In this document: positions 11,092-19,532 of the stretch, piece by piece
How positions within the stretch are numbered: the first letter of the stretch is position 1
How the letters are laid out: every line of letters starts with the position of its first letter
Source: Stenotrophomonas geniculata ATCC 19374 = JCM 13324
GTDB taxonomy: Bacteria; Pseudomonadota; Gammaproteobacteria; Xanthomonadales; Xanthomonadaceae
Length of the DNA stretch: 64,000 bases
Assembly: GCF_001431625.1 (NCBI RefSeq)
Contig: NZ_LLXT01000160.1
Span: 1 to 64,000 of the forward strand
Reading direction: 5' to 3'
Translations under genes and position numbers: made by a program
Notes under the pieces: model-generated
Databases searched by the model: none
Told to the model about the DNA's origin: nothing
Seen by the model: only the letters and a program-made list of their open reading frames with translations

Positions 11092-11393
11092 TTACCCTTG
11101 GCCACATGCTTGCGCTGGGCGCGGTGCTGTTCGCCATCAGCCTGGCCGGCATCTTCCTCAACCGGAAGAACGTCATCGTCCTGCTGATGTCGATCGAGCT
11201 GATGCTGCTGTCGGTGAACGTCAATTTCGTCGCGTTCTCGCGTCAGCTGGGCGATCCGTCCGGCCAGCTGTTCGTGTTCTTCATCCTGACCGTCGCCGCC
11301 GCGGAAGCCGCCATCGGCCTGGCGATCCTGGTGACCCTGTTCCGTACCCGCCGCACGATCAATGTCGGCGAAGTCGATTCGTTGAAGGGCTGA
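11088..11393 (+). CDS. nuoK: NADH-quinone oxidoreductase subunit K
   Basis: Three-helix MrpC-like membrane subunit in the proton path between the quinone chamber and the antiporter-like subunits. The 101-residue product keeps the two buried glutamates E37 and E73 (E36 and E72 in E. coli). GTG start in a GTGA overlap with nuoJ; nuoL begins 7 bases after the stop. Confidence 0.98.
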   Translation: MITLGHMLALGAVLFAISLAGIFLNRKNVIVLLMSIELMLLSVNVNFVAFSRQLGDPSGQLFVFFILTVAAAEAAIGLAILVTLFRTRRTINVGEVDSLKG

Positions 11394-11400
11394 TCCACAG

Positions 11401-13560
11401 ATGGAAATCACTCTCTCCAAGAGTCTGTTGATCGCAGTGGTGCTTGCACCGCTGTTCGGCAGCATCATCGCCGGCCTGTTCGGTCGCCAGGTCAAGCGCT
11501 TCGGCGCGCAGACCATCACCATCCTCGGCGTTGCGGTTGCCTGCGGCCTGTCGATGTACACGCTCTACCAGCTGCTCTGGGGCGGTGCGCAGCCGTTCAA
11601 CCAGAATATCTACACGTTCTTTGAAGTCGGCCAGTACTCGGCCCACGTCGGCTTCATGGTCGACAAGCTGACCGCGATGATGATGGTGGTGGTGACCTTC
11701 GTGTCGCTGCTGGTCCACATCTACACGATCGGCTACATGCAGGACGATCCGGGCTACCAGCGGTTCTTCAGCTACATCTCGCTGTTCACCTTCTCGATGC
11801 TCACCCTGGTGATGAGCAACAACTTCCTGCAGCTGTTCTTCGGCTGGGAAGCGGTGGGCCTGGTGTCGTACCTGCTGATCGGCTTCTGGTTCAAGCGCCC
11901 GACCGCGATCTTCGCCAACATGAAGGCGTTCCTGGTCAACCGCGTCGGTGACTTCGGCTTCCTGCTGGGCATCGCCGGCGTGCTGTGGGTGTTCGGCACC
12001 CTGGACTACTCGCAGGTGTTCTCGCAGGCCGGCATGCTGGCTGACCCGCGCGCCCAGCTGCAGATCTGGGACGGCACGATCCTGGGCATGCAACTGCTGA
12101 ACGAGCCGGTGATCTGGTCGATCGCCACCGTCATCTGCATCTGCCTGTTCATCGGCGCCATGGGCAAGTCGGCCCAGGTCCCGCTGCACGTGTGGCTGCC
12201 GGACTCGATGGAAGGCCCGACCCCGATCTCGGCACTGATCCACGCCGCGACGATGGTGACCGCCGGTATCTTCATGGTCACCCGCATGTCGCCGCTGTTC
12301 GAGCTGTCGCAGACCGCGCTGAACTTCGTGCTGTTCATCGGTGCCACCACCGCGTTCTTCACCGGCCTGATCGGTATCGTGCAGAACGACATCAAGCGCG
12401 TCGTCGCGTACTCCACGCTGTCGCAGCTGGGCTACATGACCGTAGCCCTGGGCGTGTCGGCCTATTCGGCGGCCGTGTTCCACCTGATGACCCACGCCTT
12501 CTTCAAGGCGCTGCTGTTCCTGGGCGCCGGCTCGGTCATCATCGCGATGCACCACGAGCAGGACATGCGCAAGATGGGCGGCCTGCGCAAGTACATGCCG
12601 ATCACCTTCGTCACCATGTGGATCGGTACGCTGGCCCTGGTCGGTACGCCGTTCTTCTCCGGCTTCTATTCGAAGGACACCATCATCGAGGCGGCCGAGA
12701 TCCACGCCCACATGCAGAACAGCTGGGTGGCCACCTATGGTTACTGGGCAGTGCTGGGTGGCGTGCTGGTGACCAGCTTCTACAGCTTCCGCCTGCTGTT
12801 CATGACCTTCCATGGCAAGGAACGCTTCCGCGACGCGCACGACGATCATGGCCATGGCCATGACGATCACCACGCCGCCGACGCCCACCATGGCGATGCC
12901 CATGACGACCACGGCCATGGCCACGGTCCGCATGAGCCGCACGAAACCCCGTGGGTGGTGACCCTGCCGCTGATCCTGCTGGCCATCCCGTCGATCGCCA
13001 TCGGCTTCTTCAGCATCGGCCCGATGCTGCATGGCACCGATTGGGCCGGCCAGCATGCGCACGAGGCGATCAAGGGCCAGGCGCAGACGTTCTTCACCGG
13101 CATCGTCGACTTCTACGATCCGGCCAAGAACACCGTCGCGTTCCTGGGTGAAGAGTTCCATGGTCCGGTCGCGTTCGCGCTGCACGGCATGATGCTGCCG
13201 CCGTTCTGGCTGACCCTCGCGGGCTTCCTGCTGGCCGCGCTGTTCTACCTCTGGAAGCCGGACCTGTCGGGCAAGGCGCGCAAGACCTTCGCCCCGATCG
13301 TTTCGGTGCTGGAAAACAAGTACGGCTTCGACAAGCTGTGGATCGATGGCTTTGCCGGCGGCAGCGTCAAGCTGGGCAAGGTCTCGCGCTGGATCGACAG
13401 CAACATCGTCGACGGCGTGGTCAATCTCTCGGCACGTGTTGTGGACGTTGCAGCCGGCGTGCTGCGTCGTACCCAATCCGGTTTCCTCTATCACTACGCC
13501 TTCGCGATGATCATCGGCCTGATTGCCCTGCTGGGCGTGCTGATGCATTACCTGCGTTGA
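11401..13560 (+). CDS. nuoL: NADH-quinone oxidoreductase subunit L
   Basis: Distal antiporter-like proton-pumping subunit with the long lateral helix. The 719-residue protein has the antiporter core (FFGWEAVGLVSYLLIGFW with its key Glu, then HAATMVTAGIFMV with conserved residues of the channel). At about residues 478-516 there is a striking His/Asp-rich hydrophilic loop (repeats of HDDHGHGH type) between two membrane segments. The C-terminal part (residues about 570-719) continues into the lateral-helix region and last membrane anchor. Confidence 0.97.
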   Translation: MEITLSKSLLIAVVLAPLFGSIIAGLFGRQVKRFGAQTITILGVAVACGLSMYTLYQLLWGGAQPFNQNIYTFFEVGQYSAHVGFMVDKLTAMMMVVVTFVSLLVHIYTIGYMQDDPGYQRFFSYISLFTFSMLTLVMSNNFLQLFFGWEAVGLVSYLLIGFWFKRPTAIFANMKAFLVNRVGDFGFLLGIAGVLWVFGTLDYSQVFSQAGMLADPRAQLQIWDGTILGMQLLNEPVIWSIATVICICLFIGAMGKSAQVPLHVWLPDSMEGPTPISALIHAATMVTAGIFMVTRMSPLFELSQTALNFVLFIGATTAFFTGLIGIVQNDIKRVVAYSTLSQLGYMTVALGVSAYSAAVFHLMTHAFFKALLFLGAGSVIIAMHHEQDMRKMGGLRKYMPITFVTMWIGTLALVGTPFFSGFYSKDTIIEAAEIHAHMQNSWVATYGYWAVLGGVLVTSFYSFRLLFMTFHGKERFRDAHDDHGHGHDDHHAADAHHGDAHDDHGHGHGPHEPHETPWVVTLPLILLAIPSIAIGFFSIGPMLHGTDWAGQHAHEAIKGQAQTFFTGIVDFYDPAKNTVAFLGEEFHGPVAFALHGMMLPPFWLTLAGFLLAALFYLWKPDLSGKARKTFAPIVSVLENKYGFDKLWIDGFAGGSVKLGKVSRWIDSNIVDGVVNLSARVVDVAAGVLRRTQSGFLYHYAFAMIIGLIALLGVLMHYLR

Positions 13561-13583
13561 TGACCTGTACGGAATAAGAAGAC

Positions 13584-15092
13584 GTGTCGAACTGGCCTCT
13601 ACTCAGTGTCCTCATCTGGCTGCCGATCATCGGTGGTGCCCTGATCCTTGCGATCCGTGATGCGCAGACCGCCCGCTGGGCGTCGCTGGGTGTCGCGGTG
13701 CTCACCTTCGTTGCAAGCCTCTCGCTGCTGAGCGGCTACAACGCGGGCATCGACGGCCTGCAGTTCGTCGAGACCCATGCCTGGATCCCGGCGTACAAGA
13801 TCGGCTACAACCTGGGCGTGGACGGCATTGCCGTGGCGCTGATCCTGCTGACCACCCTGGTCAGCGTGCTTGCCCTGATCGGCGCCTGGAGCGCCATCGA
13901 CAAGCGCGTGAACCAGTACGTGGCGGCCTTCCTGATCCTGGAAGGCGTCACCGTCGGCATCTTCGCCGCGACGGACGCGATGCTGTTCTACGTGTTCTTC
14001 GAGGCGATGCTGATCCCGATGTTCCTGATCATCGGTGTCTGGGGCGGCCCGCGCCGCATCTACGCCGCGCTGAAGTTCTTCCTGTACACCTTCCTCGGCT
14101 CGGTGCTGATGCTGGTGGCGCTGATCTACCTGTACATGAAGGGCGGCAGCTTCCAGCTGGCCGACCTGTACGCGCTGCCGCTGTCGGCCAAGGAACAGAC
14201 CTGGATCTTCTTCGCCTTCCTGATCGCCTTCGCGGTCAAGGTGCCGATGTTCCCGGTGCACACCTGGCTGCCGGACGCGCACGTGGAAGCGCCGACCGCC
14301 GGTTCGGTGATCCTCGCTGCCATTGCGCTGAAGATCGGTGGCTACGGCTTCCTGCGCTTCAACCTGCCGATCGTCCCGGACGCGTCGCAGGAATGGGCCT
14401 GGCTGGTGATCGCGCTGTCGCTGATCGCGGTGATCTACGTCGGCCTGGTCGCTCTGGTGCAGGACGACATGAAGAAGCTGATCGCCTATTCGTCGATCGC
14501 GCACATGGGCTTCGTCACCCTGGGCACCTTCATCGCCCTGTGGCTGGTGCGTGAGGCCGGCAACGCCGATGCCGCCCGCCTGGGCCTGCAGGGCGCCATG
14601 GTGCAGATGATCTCGCACGGCTTCGTGTCCGGTGCGATGTTCTCCTGCGTCGGCGTGCTGTACGACCGCATGCACAGCCGCCGCATCGCCGATTACGGCG
14701 GCGTGGTCAACGTGATGCCGTGGTTCGCCACCTTCGCCATGCTGTTCTTCATGGCCAATGCCGGCCTGCCGGGCACCAGCGGTTTCGTCGGTGAGTTCAT
14801 GGTCATCCTGTCGGCCTTCCAGCGTAATCCGTGGATCGCACTGGGCGCGGCCACCACCCTGATCATCGGTGCCGCCTACACCCTGTGGCTGTACAAGCGC
14901 ATCTTCTTCGGCGAGGTGGCCAACAGCCACGTGGCCGAACTGAAGGACATCAACGGCCGCGAATGGCTGGTGCTGGGCGTGTTCGCCATCGGCGTGCTGG
15001 CGCTGGGCATCTACCCCAAGCCGCTGACCGACCTGATGGAGCCCTCGATCGCGAAGCTGGCGATGCAGATCGCATCCAGCAAGCTGCTGTAA
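13584..15092 (+). CDS. nuoM: NADH-quinone oxidoreductase subunit M
   Basis: Middle antiporter-like proton-pumping subunit of complex I. It is 502 residues long with about 14 predicted membrane helices; the motif FYVFFEAMLIPMFLIIG carries the essential membrane glutamate, and FAVKVPMFPVHTWLPDAHVEAP is the conserved broken-helix lysine region. The start is a GTG at 13584, 23 bases after nuoL. Confidence 0.97.
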   Translation: MSNWPLLSVLIWLPIIGGALILAIRDAQTARWASLGVAVLTFVASLSLLSGYNAGIDGLQFVETHAWIPAYKIGYNLGVDGIAVALILLTTLVSVLALIGAWSAIDKRVNQYVAAFLILEGVTVGIFAATDAMLFYVFFEAMLIPMFLIIGVWGGPRRIYAALKFFLYTFLGSVLMLVALIYLYMKGGSFQLADLYALPLSAKEQTWIFFAFLIAFAVKVPMFPVHTWLPDAHVEAPTAGSVILAAIALKIGGYGFLRFNLPIVPDASQEWAWLVIALSLIAVIYVGLVALVQDDMKKLIAYSSIAHMGFVTLGTFIALWLVREAGNADAARLGLQGAMVQMISHGFVSGAMFSCVGVLYDRMHSRRIADYGGVVNVMPWFATFAMLFFMANAGLPGTSGFVGEFMVILSAFQRNPWIALGAATTLIIGAAYTLWLYKRIFFGEVANSHVAELKDINGREWLVLGVFAIGVLALGIYPKPLTDLMEPSIAKLAMQIASSKLL

Positions 15093-15104
15093 TTCCAGGA
15101 TTTG

Positions 15105-16568
15105 ATGATGACCACCTCGCCGCTGCTGCCATTGACCGCCGCTGACCTGCCACCGCTCGCTCCCGAGCTGGTGCTGATCGGCAGCGCCTTCGCCCTGATG
15201 ATCCTCGACCTGTTCGTCAGCAACCGGAACAAGATCGTCACCCACCTGTTCTCGCTCGCTGCGCTGGCCGTGGTGCTGTTCATGCTGGCCACCGGCGTGG
15301 GCGGGCAGGGGGAGGTCTTCCATGGCATGTTCGTGCGCGATACCGCCGCGGACGTGATGAAGACCGGGATCGTGCTGCTCAGCGGCCTGACCCTGGTCTA
15401 TGGCTGGCGTTACCTGCGTGACCGCAACCTGTTCCAGGGCGAGATCCCGGTGCTGATCCTGTTCGGCACCGCCGGCATGATGATCCTGGTGTCGGCCGGC
15501 AGCCTGCTGATGGTCTACCTGGGCCTGGAACTGCTGGCGCTGTGCTCCTACGCCCTGGTCGCCAGCAACCGTGAGAACGGCCTGGCCTCGGAAGCGGCGA
15601 TGAAGTACATCGTGCTCGGCTCGCTGGCCTCGGGCCTGCTGCTGTATGGCATGTCGCTGATCTACGGCGCCACCGGCAGCCTGCACCTGGACGTCATCCG
15701 CGACGCCATCCCGCACTCGGAAGAGCGCGTGCTGCTGATCACCGGTGCGGTGTTCATGATCGCCGGCGTCGCCTTCAAGCTGGGTGCCGCACCGTTCCAC
15801 ATGTGGCTGCCGGACGTGTACCAGGGTGCCCCGGCACCGATCGCGCTGTTCATCAGCTCGGCGCCGAAGCTGGCCGCCTTCGGCATGGCCTACCGCCTGC
15901 TGGAAATGGGCGTGGGCCCGCTGTCGACCGAACTGCAGCTGCTGATCGCCGGCCTGGCCGCGGTCTCGCTGGTCATCGGCAACCTGATGGCCATCGCGCA
16001 GAGCAACCTCAAGCGCATGCTGGCGTTCTCCACCGTCTCGCACATCGGCTTCCTGCTGATGGGCATCGCCGGCGGTGGCGCGCAGGGCTATGCCGCTGCG
16101 CTGTTCTACGCACTGGCCTACGCCATCATGTCCACCGCTGCCTTCGGCGCGATCATCGCGCTGTCGCGTGCCGGCTTTGAAGCCGAGAACATCGAGGACT
16201 TCAAGGGCCTGAACGCCCGCAACCCGTGGATGGCCGGCCTGGTGCTGTGCATCATGGCGTCGCTGGCCGGCATCCCGCCGTTCCTGGGCTTCTGGACCAA
16301 GCTGGCCGTGCTGGGCGCTGCCGTCAATGGCGGCCTGCTGTGGCTGGCCATCCTCGGCGTGCTGTGCGCCGTGGTCGGCTGCTTCTACTACCTGCGCGTC
16401 ATCAAGGTCATGTACTTCGATGAGCCGGTGGGCGAGGCCATGCCGCGCAGCAATGACCGCGTACTGGGCCTGGTGCTGGGCGTGAACGCGCTGGCACTGC
16501 TGGCGCTGGGCCTGGCCTGGAACCCGATCATGGTCTGGTGCCAGCAGGCATTTGCGCATCTTGCATAA
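15105..16568 (+). CDS. nuoN: NADH-quinone oxidoreductase subunit N
   Basis: Third antiporter-like subunit and last gene of the operon; 487 residues, rich in membrane helices, with the family segment KLGAAPFHMWLPDVYQGAP. Two adjacent ATG codons (15105 and 15108) follow an AGGA at 15097-15100; the second has the better spacing, so the true protein may be one residue shorter. No terminator follows; a promoter for the initiator tRNA begins 3 bases after the stop. Confidence 0.96.
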   Translation: MMTTSPLLPLTAADLPPLAPELVLIGSAFALMILDLFVSNRNKIVTHLFSLAALAVVLFMLATGVGGQGEVFHGMFVRDTAADVMKTGIVLLSGLTLVYGWRYLRDRNLFQGEIPVLILFGTAGMMILVSAGSLLMVYLGLELLALCSYALVASNRENGLASEAAMKYIVLGSLASGLLLYGMSLIYGATGSLHLDVIRDAIPHSEERVLLITGAVFMIAGVAFKLGAAPFHMWLPDVYQGAPAPIALFISSAPKLAAFGMAYRLLEMGVGPLSTELQLLIAGLAAVSLVIGNLMAIAQSNLKRMLAFSTVSHIGFLLMGIAGGGAQGYAAALFYALAYAIMSTAAFGAIIALSRAGFEAENIEDFKGLNARNPWMAGLVLCIMASLAGIPPFLGFWTKLAVLGAAVNGGLLWLAILGVLCAVVGCFYYLRVIKVMYFDEPVGEAMPRSNDRVLGLVLGVNALALLALGLAWNPIMVWCQQAFAHLA

Positions 16569-16571
16569 AAG

Positions 16572-16600
16572 TTGACACAAAGCTGCGCGATTCGTGTAAT
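16572..16600 (+). promoter_or_regulatory. Promoter of the first initiator tRNA
   Basis: A perfect -35 box TTGACA (16572-16577), 17-base spacer and TGTAAT (16595-16600) make the best sigma70-type match seen in the window. Transcription would begin near 16607, leaving a leader of roughly 90 bases before the tRNA. Confidence 0.75.
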
Positions 16601-16695
16601 ATGCGCAGCCTGAGTTGTCACTGCAGCGGTTCAGCCAGAACATCGTTGCGGTAGCCCTCCTCGAAAGAGCAGGGCAGCAGTTCAAACGCTTCCGG

Positions 16696-16772
16696 TGCGG
16701 GGTGGAGCAGTCTGGCAGCTCGTCGGGCTCATAACCCGAAGGTCGCAGGTTCAAATCCTGCCCCCGCTACCA
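16696..16772 (+). tRNA. Initiator tRNA-fMet (CAT), copy 1
   Basis: The 77-base gene has anticodon CAT and encoded CCA. Initiator identity is shown by the three G-C pairs of the anticodon stem (GGG/CCC flanking CTCATAA) and by the unpaired first acceptor position (T1 opposite T72). It is the counterpart of metY, which heads the rimP-nusA-infB operon in E. coli. Confidence 0.97.
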
Positions 16773-16814
16773 ACTTCAGATCGGCGCCAACCGGTCTGAT
16801 GAATGAGGGAAAGC

Positions 16815-16843
16815 TTGCATGTTTTGAAGTTATCGCTCATAAT
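16815..16843 (+). promoter_or_regulatory. Promoter of the second initiator tRNA
   Basis: TTGCAT (16815-16820), a 17-base spacer and CATAAT (16838-16843). The predicted start point is only about 5 bases before the tRNA, so this copy would have almost no 5' leader. Confidence 0.6.
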
Positions 16844-16854
16844 TCCGCTTCTGA

Positions 16855-16931
16855 TGCGGGGTGGAGCAGTCTGGCAGCTCGTCGGGCTCATAACCCGAAG
16901 GTCGCAGGTTCAAATCCTGCCCCCGCTACCA
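16855..16931 (+). tRNA. Initiator tRNA-fMet (CAT), copy 2
   Basis: Identical to the copy at 16696-16772 over all 77 bases, including the T1/T72 mismatch and encoded CCA. The 82 bases between the copies are not repeated, so only the tRNA itself is conserved. Confidence 0.97.
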
Positions 16932-16942
16932 AGTAAAGAGAT

Positions 16943-16974
16943 CGCCTTCGAAGTCCTGCTTCGAAGGCGTTTTT
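16943..16974 (+). terminator. Intrinsic terminator after the initiator tRNAs
   Basis: An 11-bp perfect stem (16943-16953 with 16959-16969), 5-base loop and five T residues, starting 11 bases after the tRNA. This separates the tRNAs from the rimP operon, unlike E. coli where metY is cotranscribed with it. Confidence 0.9.
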
Positions 16975-16994
16975 CTTTGGGACGGTGCTCGATC

Positions 16995-17057
16995 CGCCGG
17001 GCATGGCCCGGCGCTACCCGTACGCCGCACGGTGGTAGCGCCGGGCCATGCCCGGCG
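16995..17057. repeat. Pair of inverted SMAG-type repeats
   Basis: Two 23-base palindromic units face each other: 16995-17017 is the reverse complement form and 17035-17057 the forward form GTAG-CGCCGGGCCATGCCCGGCG. The GTAG head and internal hairpin fit the SMAG family of S. maltophilia REP-like repeats. Together they would fold into a larger hairpin. Confidence 0.85.
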
Positions 17058-17090
17058 AGCGCAGCGGACGCTTCGGGGTAGCCCCGCACC

Positions 17091-17119
17091 TTGCACCAGC
17101 GCGGTGCAGCCGCTATCAT
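17091..17119 (+). promoter_or_regulatory. Promoter for the rimP leader or a small RNA
   Basis: TTGCAC (17091-17096), 17-base spacer, TATCAT (17114-17119). Predicted start near 17126. Confidence 0.65.
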
Positions 17120-17125
17120 CAGCGA

Positions 17126-17267
17126 CCTAGCAATACCCCTGAAGGTGGCCTCCCCAGCGGGAGTCCAGACCCGGAAGGAGGGCCGCAACCGGCAGGCAAT
17201 GCGGGTTGCAACCGGAATCCAGTCACCGGAGTCTTTCCGGAAAAAGGGGCCCAGCGGGCCCTTTGTC
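17126..17267 (+). ncRNA. Structured RNA or long rimP leader (candidate)
   Basis: The 140-base stretch after the promoter has no open frame that looks coding but several helices: CTCCC/GGGAG, then an imperfect stem GCAACC-G-GCA with TGC-G-GGTTGC, a CCGGA/TCCGG helix, and a final GGGCCC-type hairpin with flanking A and T runs at 17244-17264. The last hairpin resembles a weak intrinsic terminator. It could be an independent small RNA, or the 5' leader of rimP-nusA-infB with an attenuator; rimP starts 67 bases later. I do not recognise a known RNA family in it. Confidence 0.45.
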
Positions 17268-17333
17268 GTTTCCGGGGCGTCATGTTTTCACGCCGGCCAA
17301 GGCCGGCACCCAACCAAGAGATCAAGGCAGGCT

Positions 17334-17924
17334 GTGAGCGACAAGGCAACCGACATCGCGAATCTGCTCGCCCCGACCGTTGTGTCGCTGGGCCTAGAGC
17401 TGCTGGGCGTTGAGTATCTGCCGGCCCCCGGCGGATCGACCCTGCGCCTTTACATCGACGTGCCGCTGGCTGAACAGCCCGAGCGCATCATCAATGTCGA
17501 CGACTGCGAGCGGGTCAGCCGCGAAGTGTCGGCGCAGCTGGACGTCGAAGACCCGATCAGCGGCAATTACACGCTGGAAGTGTCCTCGCCGGGCGTGGAT
17601 CGCCCGCTGTTCAACCTGGAGCAGTTCTCCCGCCACCAGGGTGAATCGGCCAAGGTCACGCTGAAGCTGCCGCAGGACAACCGTCGTCGCCTGCAGGGCC
17701 GTATCGAGGCGACCGACGAGGCCGCTGGCACCATCACCTTCATCGTCGACAAGACCGAAGTGGTGGTGTCGGCCGACAACATCGACAAGGCACGGATCAT
17801 GCCCGACTGGGTGGCGCTGGGGCTGGCCCCGAGCAAGCCGACCGGTCCGGCACCGAAGCGTCCGAAGCCGAACACGAATTCTTCTTCCAACGAGCCGGCG
17901 GCAAAGAAGCCGCGCGCGGAGTGA
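17334..17924 (+). CDS. rimP: Ribosome maturation factor RimP
   Basis: Assists maturation of the 30S subunit. The 196-residue protein has the N-terminal RimP domain ([14 protein letters not shown]...LRLYIDVP, then [13 protein letters not shown] and [12 protein letters not shown]) and the C-terminal SH3-like barrel, plus a Pro/Lys/Ser-rich tail of about 30 residues beyond the usual length of 150-160. GTG start at 17334 preceded by AAGGCAGG. A GCCGGCC hairpin at 17292-17307 lies just upstream. It is 4 bases from nusA, as in most bacteria. Confidence 0.95.
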   Translation: MSDKATDIANLLAPTVVSLGLELLGVEYLPAPGGSTLRLYIDVPLAEQPERIINVDDCERVSREVSAQLDVEDPISGNYTLEVSSPGVDRPLFNLEQFSRHQGESAKVTLKLPQDNRRRLQGRIEATDEAAGTITFIVDKTEVVVSADNIDKARIMPDWVALGLAPSKPTGPAPKRPKPNTNSSSNEPAAKKPRAE

Positions 17925-17928
17925 GCCA

Positions 17929-19440
17929 ATGAGCAAGGAACTGTTGCTGGTAGTCGACGCAGTCGCCAACGAGAAGGGCGTGCCGCGTGAAGTGATCTTC
18001 GATGCCATCGAGGCCGCCCTGGCCTCGGCAGCGAAGAAGCGCTATCCCGACGAGGAAGTGCTGACCCGCGTGGTCATCGACCACAAGGATGGCAGCTACG
18101 AAACCTACCGCCGCTGGGAAGTGGTGGCCGATGACGTGGTCATGGAATCGCCGGATCGCCAGATCCGCCTGATGGACGCGGTCGATGAAGCCGAAGGCGT
18201 GGACGTCGGCGACTACATCGAAGAGCAGATCGAGAACCCGGATTTCGGCCGCATCGCTGCCCAGGCCGCCAAGCAGGTCATCGTCCAGCGCGTGCGCGAA
18301 GCCGAGCGCCAGCAGGTCGTGGATGCATGGAAGGATCGCGTGGGTGAGCTGATCACCGGTGTGGTCAAGCGCGCCGAGCGCGGCAACATCTACGTCGACC
18401 TCGGTGGCAACGCCGAAGGCTTCATCCCGAAGGACAAGGGCATTCCGCGCGACGTGCTGCGCGCCGGCGACCGCGTGCGCGGCTACCTGGCCGAAGTCCG
18501 TTCGGAACCGCGTGGCCCGCAGCTGTTCATCAGCCGTGCCGCCCCGGAATTCATGATCGAGCTGTTCAAGCTGGAAGTGCCGGAAGTCGGCCAGGGCCTG
18601 GTGGAAATCAAGGCCTGTGCCCGCGATCCGGGCGACCGCGCCAAGATCGCCGTGCTGGCCCACGACCAGCGCACCGATCCGATCGGTGCCTGCATCGGCA
18701 TGCGCGGTTCGCGCGTGCAGGCCGTGTCCAACGAGCTCAATGGCGAGCGCGTGGACATCGTGCTGTGGAACGACAACCCGGCCAACTTCGTCATCAACGC
18801 GATGGCGCCGGCCGAAGTGCAGTCGATCATCGTTGATGAAGACAAGCACTCGATGGACCTGGCTGTCGCTGAAGACCGCCTGGCCCAAGCGATCGGCAAG
18901 GGCGGGCAGAACGTGCGCCTGGCCAGCCGCCTGACCGGCTGGCAGCTCAACGTGATGACCCAGGACCAGGTCACCGCCAAGTCGGAAGCCGAGCAGGCGT
19001 CGGCCCGCCAGCTGTTCATGGACAAGCTGGAAGTGGACGAAGAGATCGCCGGCATCCTGGTCAGCGAAGGCTTCGGTACCGTCGAGGAAATCGCTTATGT
19101 CCCGGTCGGCGAACTGCTGGCCGTGGAAGGTTTCGACGAAGACATCGTCGAAGAGCTGCGCGCTCGTGCCCGCGATGCGCTGCTCAATGAGGCCCTGGCA
19201 GTCGAAGAAGGCCTTGAAGACGGCCAGCCGGCGCAGGACCTGCTGTCCCTGAAGGGCATGGACGAAGCCACCGCATATGCGCTGGCCGGCCACGGCGTGC
19301 GTACCAGCGAGGACCTGTCCGACCTGGCCGCCGACGAGGTCATGGACTTCGGTATCGAAGGACTGGATCAGGCGCGCGCCGCTGCGCTGATCCTGGCCGC
19401 CCGTGCCGAAGAGATCGCCCGACTGGAACGCGGCGAATGA
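17929..19440 (+). CDS. nusA: Transcription termination/antitermination factor NusA
   Basis: RNA polymerase-binding factor that modulates pausing, termination and antitermination. The 503-residue protein has the N-terminal polymerase-binding domain (about 1-130), an S1 domain (GVVKRAERGNIYVDLGGNAEG, from about 145), two KH domains (about 200-345) and two acidic helix-hairpin-helix repeats at the C-terminus (about 370-500), the same layout as E. coli NusA. A short hairpin (19457-19475) lies between it and infB. Confidence 0.97.
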   Translation: MSKELLLVVDAVANEKGVPREVIFDAIEAALASAAKKRYPDEEVLTRVVIDHKDGSYETYRRWEVVADDVVMESPDRQIRLMDAVDEAEGVDVGDYIEEQIENPDFGRIAAQAAKQVIVQRVREAERQQVVDAWKDRVGELITGVVKRAERGNIYVDLGGNAEGFIPKDKGIPRDVLRAGDRVRGYLAEVRSEPRGPQLFISRAAPEFMIELFKLEVPEVGQGLVEIKACARDPGDRAKIAVLAHDQRTDPIGACIGMRGSRVQAVSNELNGERVDIVLWNDNPANFVINAMAPAEVQSIIVDEDKHSMDLAVAEDRLAQAIGKGGQNVRLASRLTGWQLNVMTQDQVTAKSEAEQASARQLFMDKLEVDEEIAGILVSEGFGTVEEIAYVPVGELLAVEGFDEDIVEELRARARDALLNEALAVEEGLEDGQPAQDLLSLKGMDEATAYALAGHGVRTSEDLSDLAADEVMDFGIEGLDQARAAALILAARAEEIARLERGE

Positions 19441-19532
19441 GCCGGCAATGAACAGGGCCCTGAGCCGCTCAGGGCGTAGAATCCGCGCCACCTCCAGATG
19501 CGGGGGGGCGCCCACAAGATCATAGGATCCGA

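Noticed and set aside
13599..16754. Very long open frame antisense to nuoM, nuoN and the first initiator tRNA
   Set aside because: High-GC codon bias leaves few stops on the opposite strand; the translated sequence is rich in Gln, His and Arg with low complexity and covers real conserved genes.
17126..17267. Signal recognition particle RNA (4.5S)
   Set aside because: The stretch contains CCCGGAAGG, similar to the SRP tetraloop region, but the following conserved AGCAGC part is absent, so it cannot fold the SRP symmetric loop.
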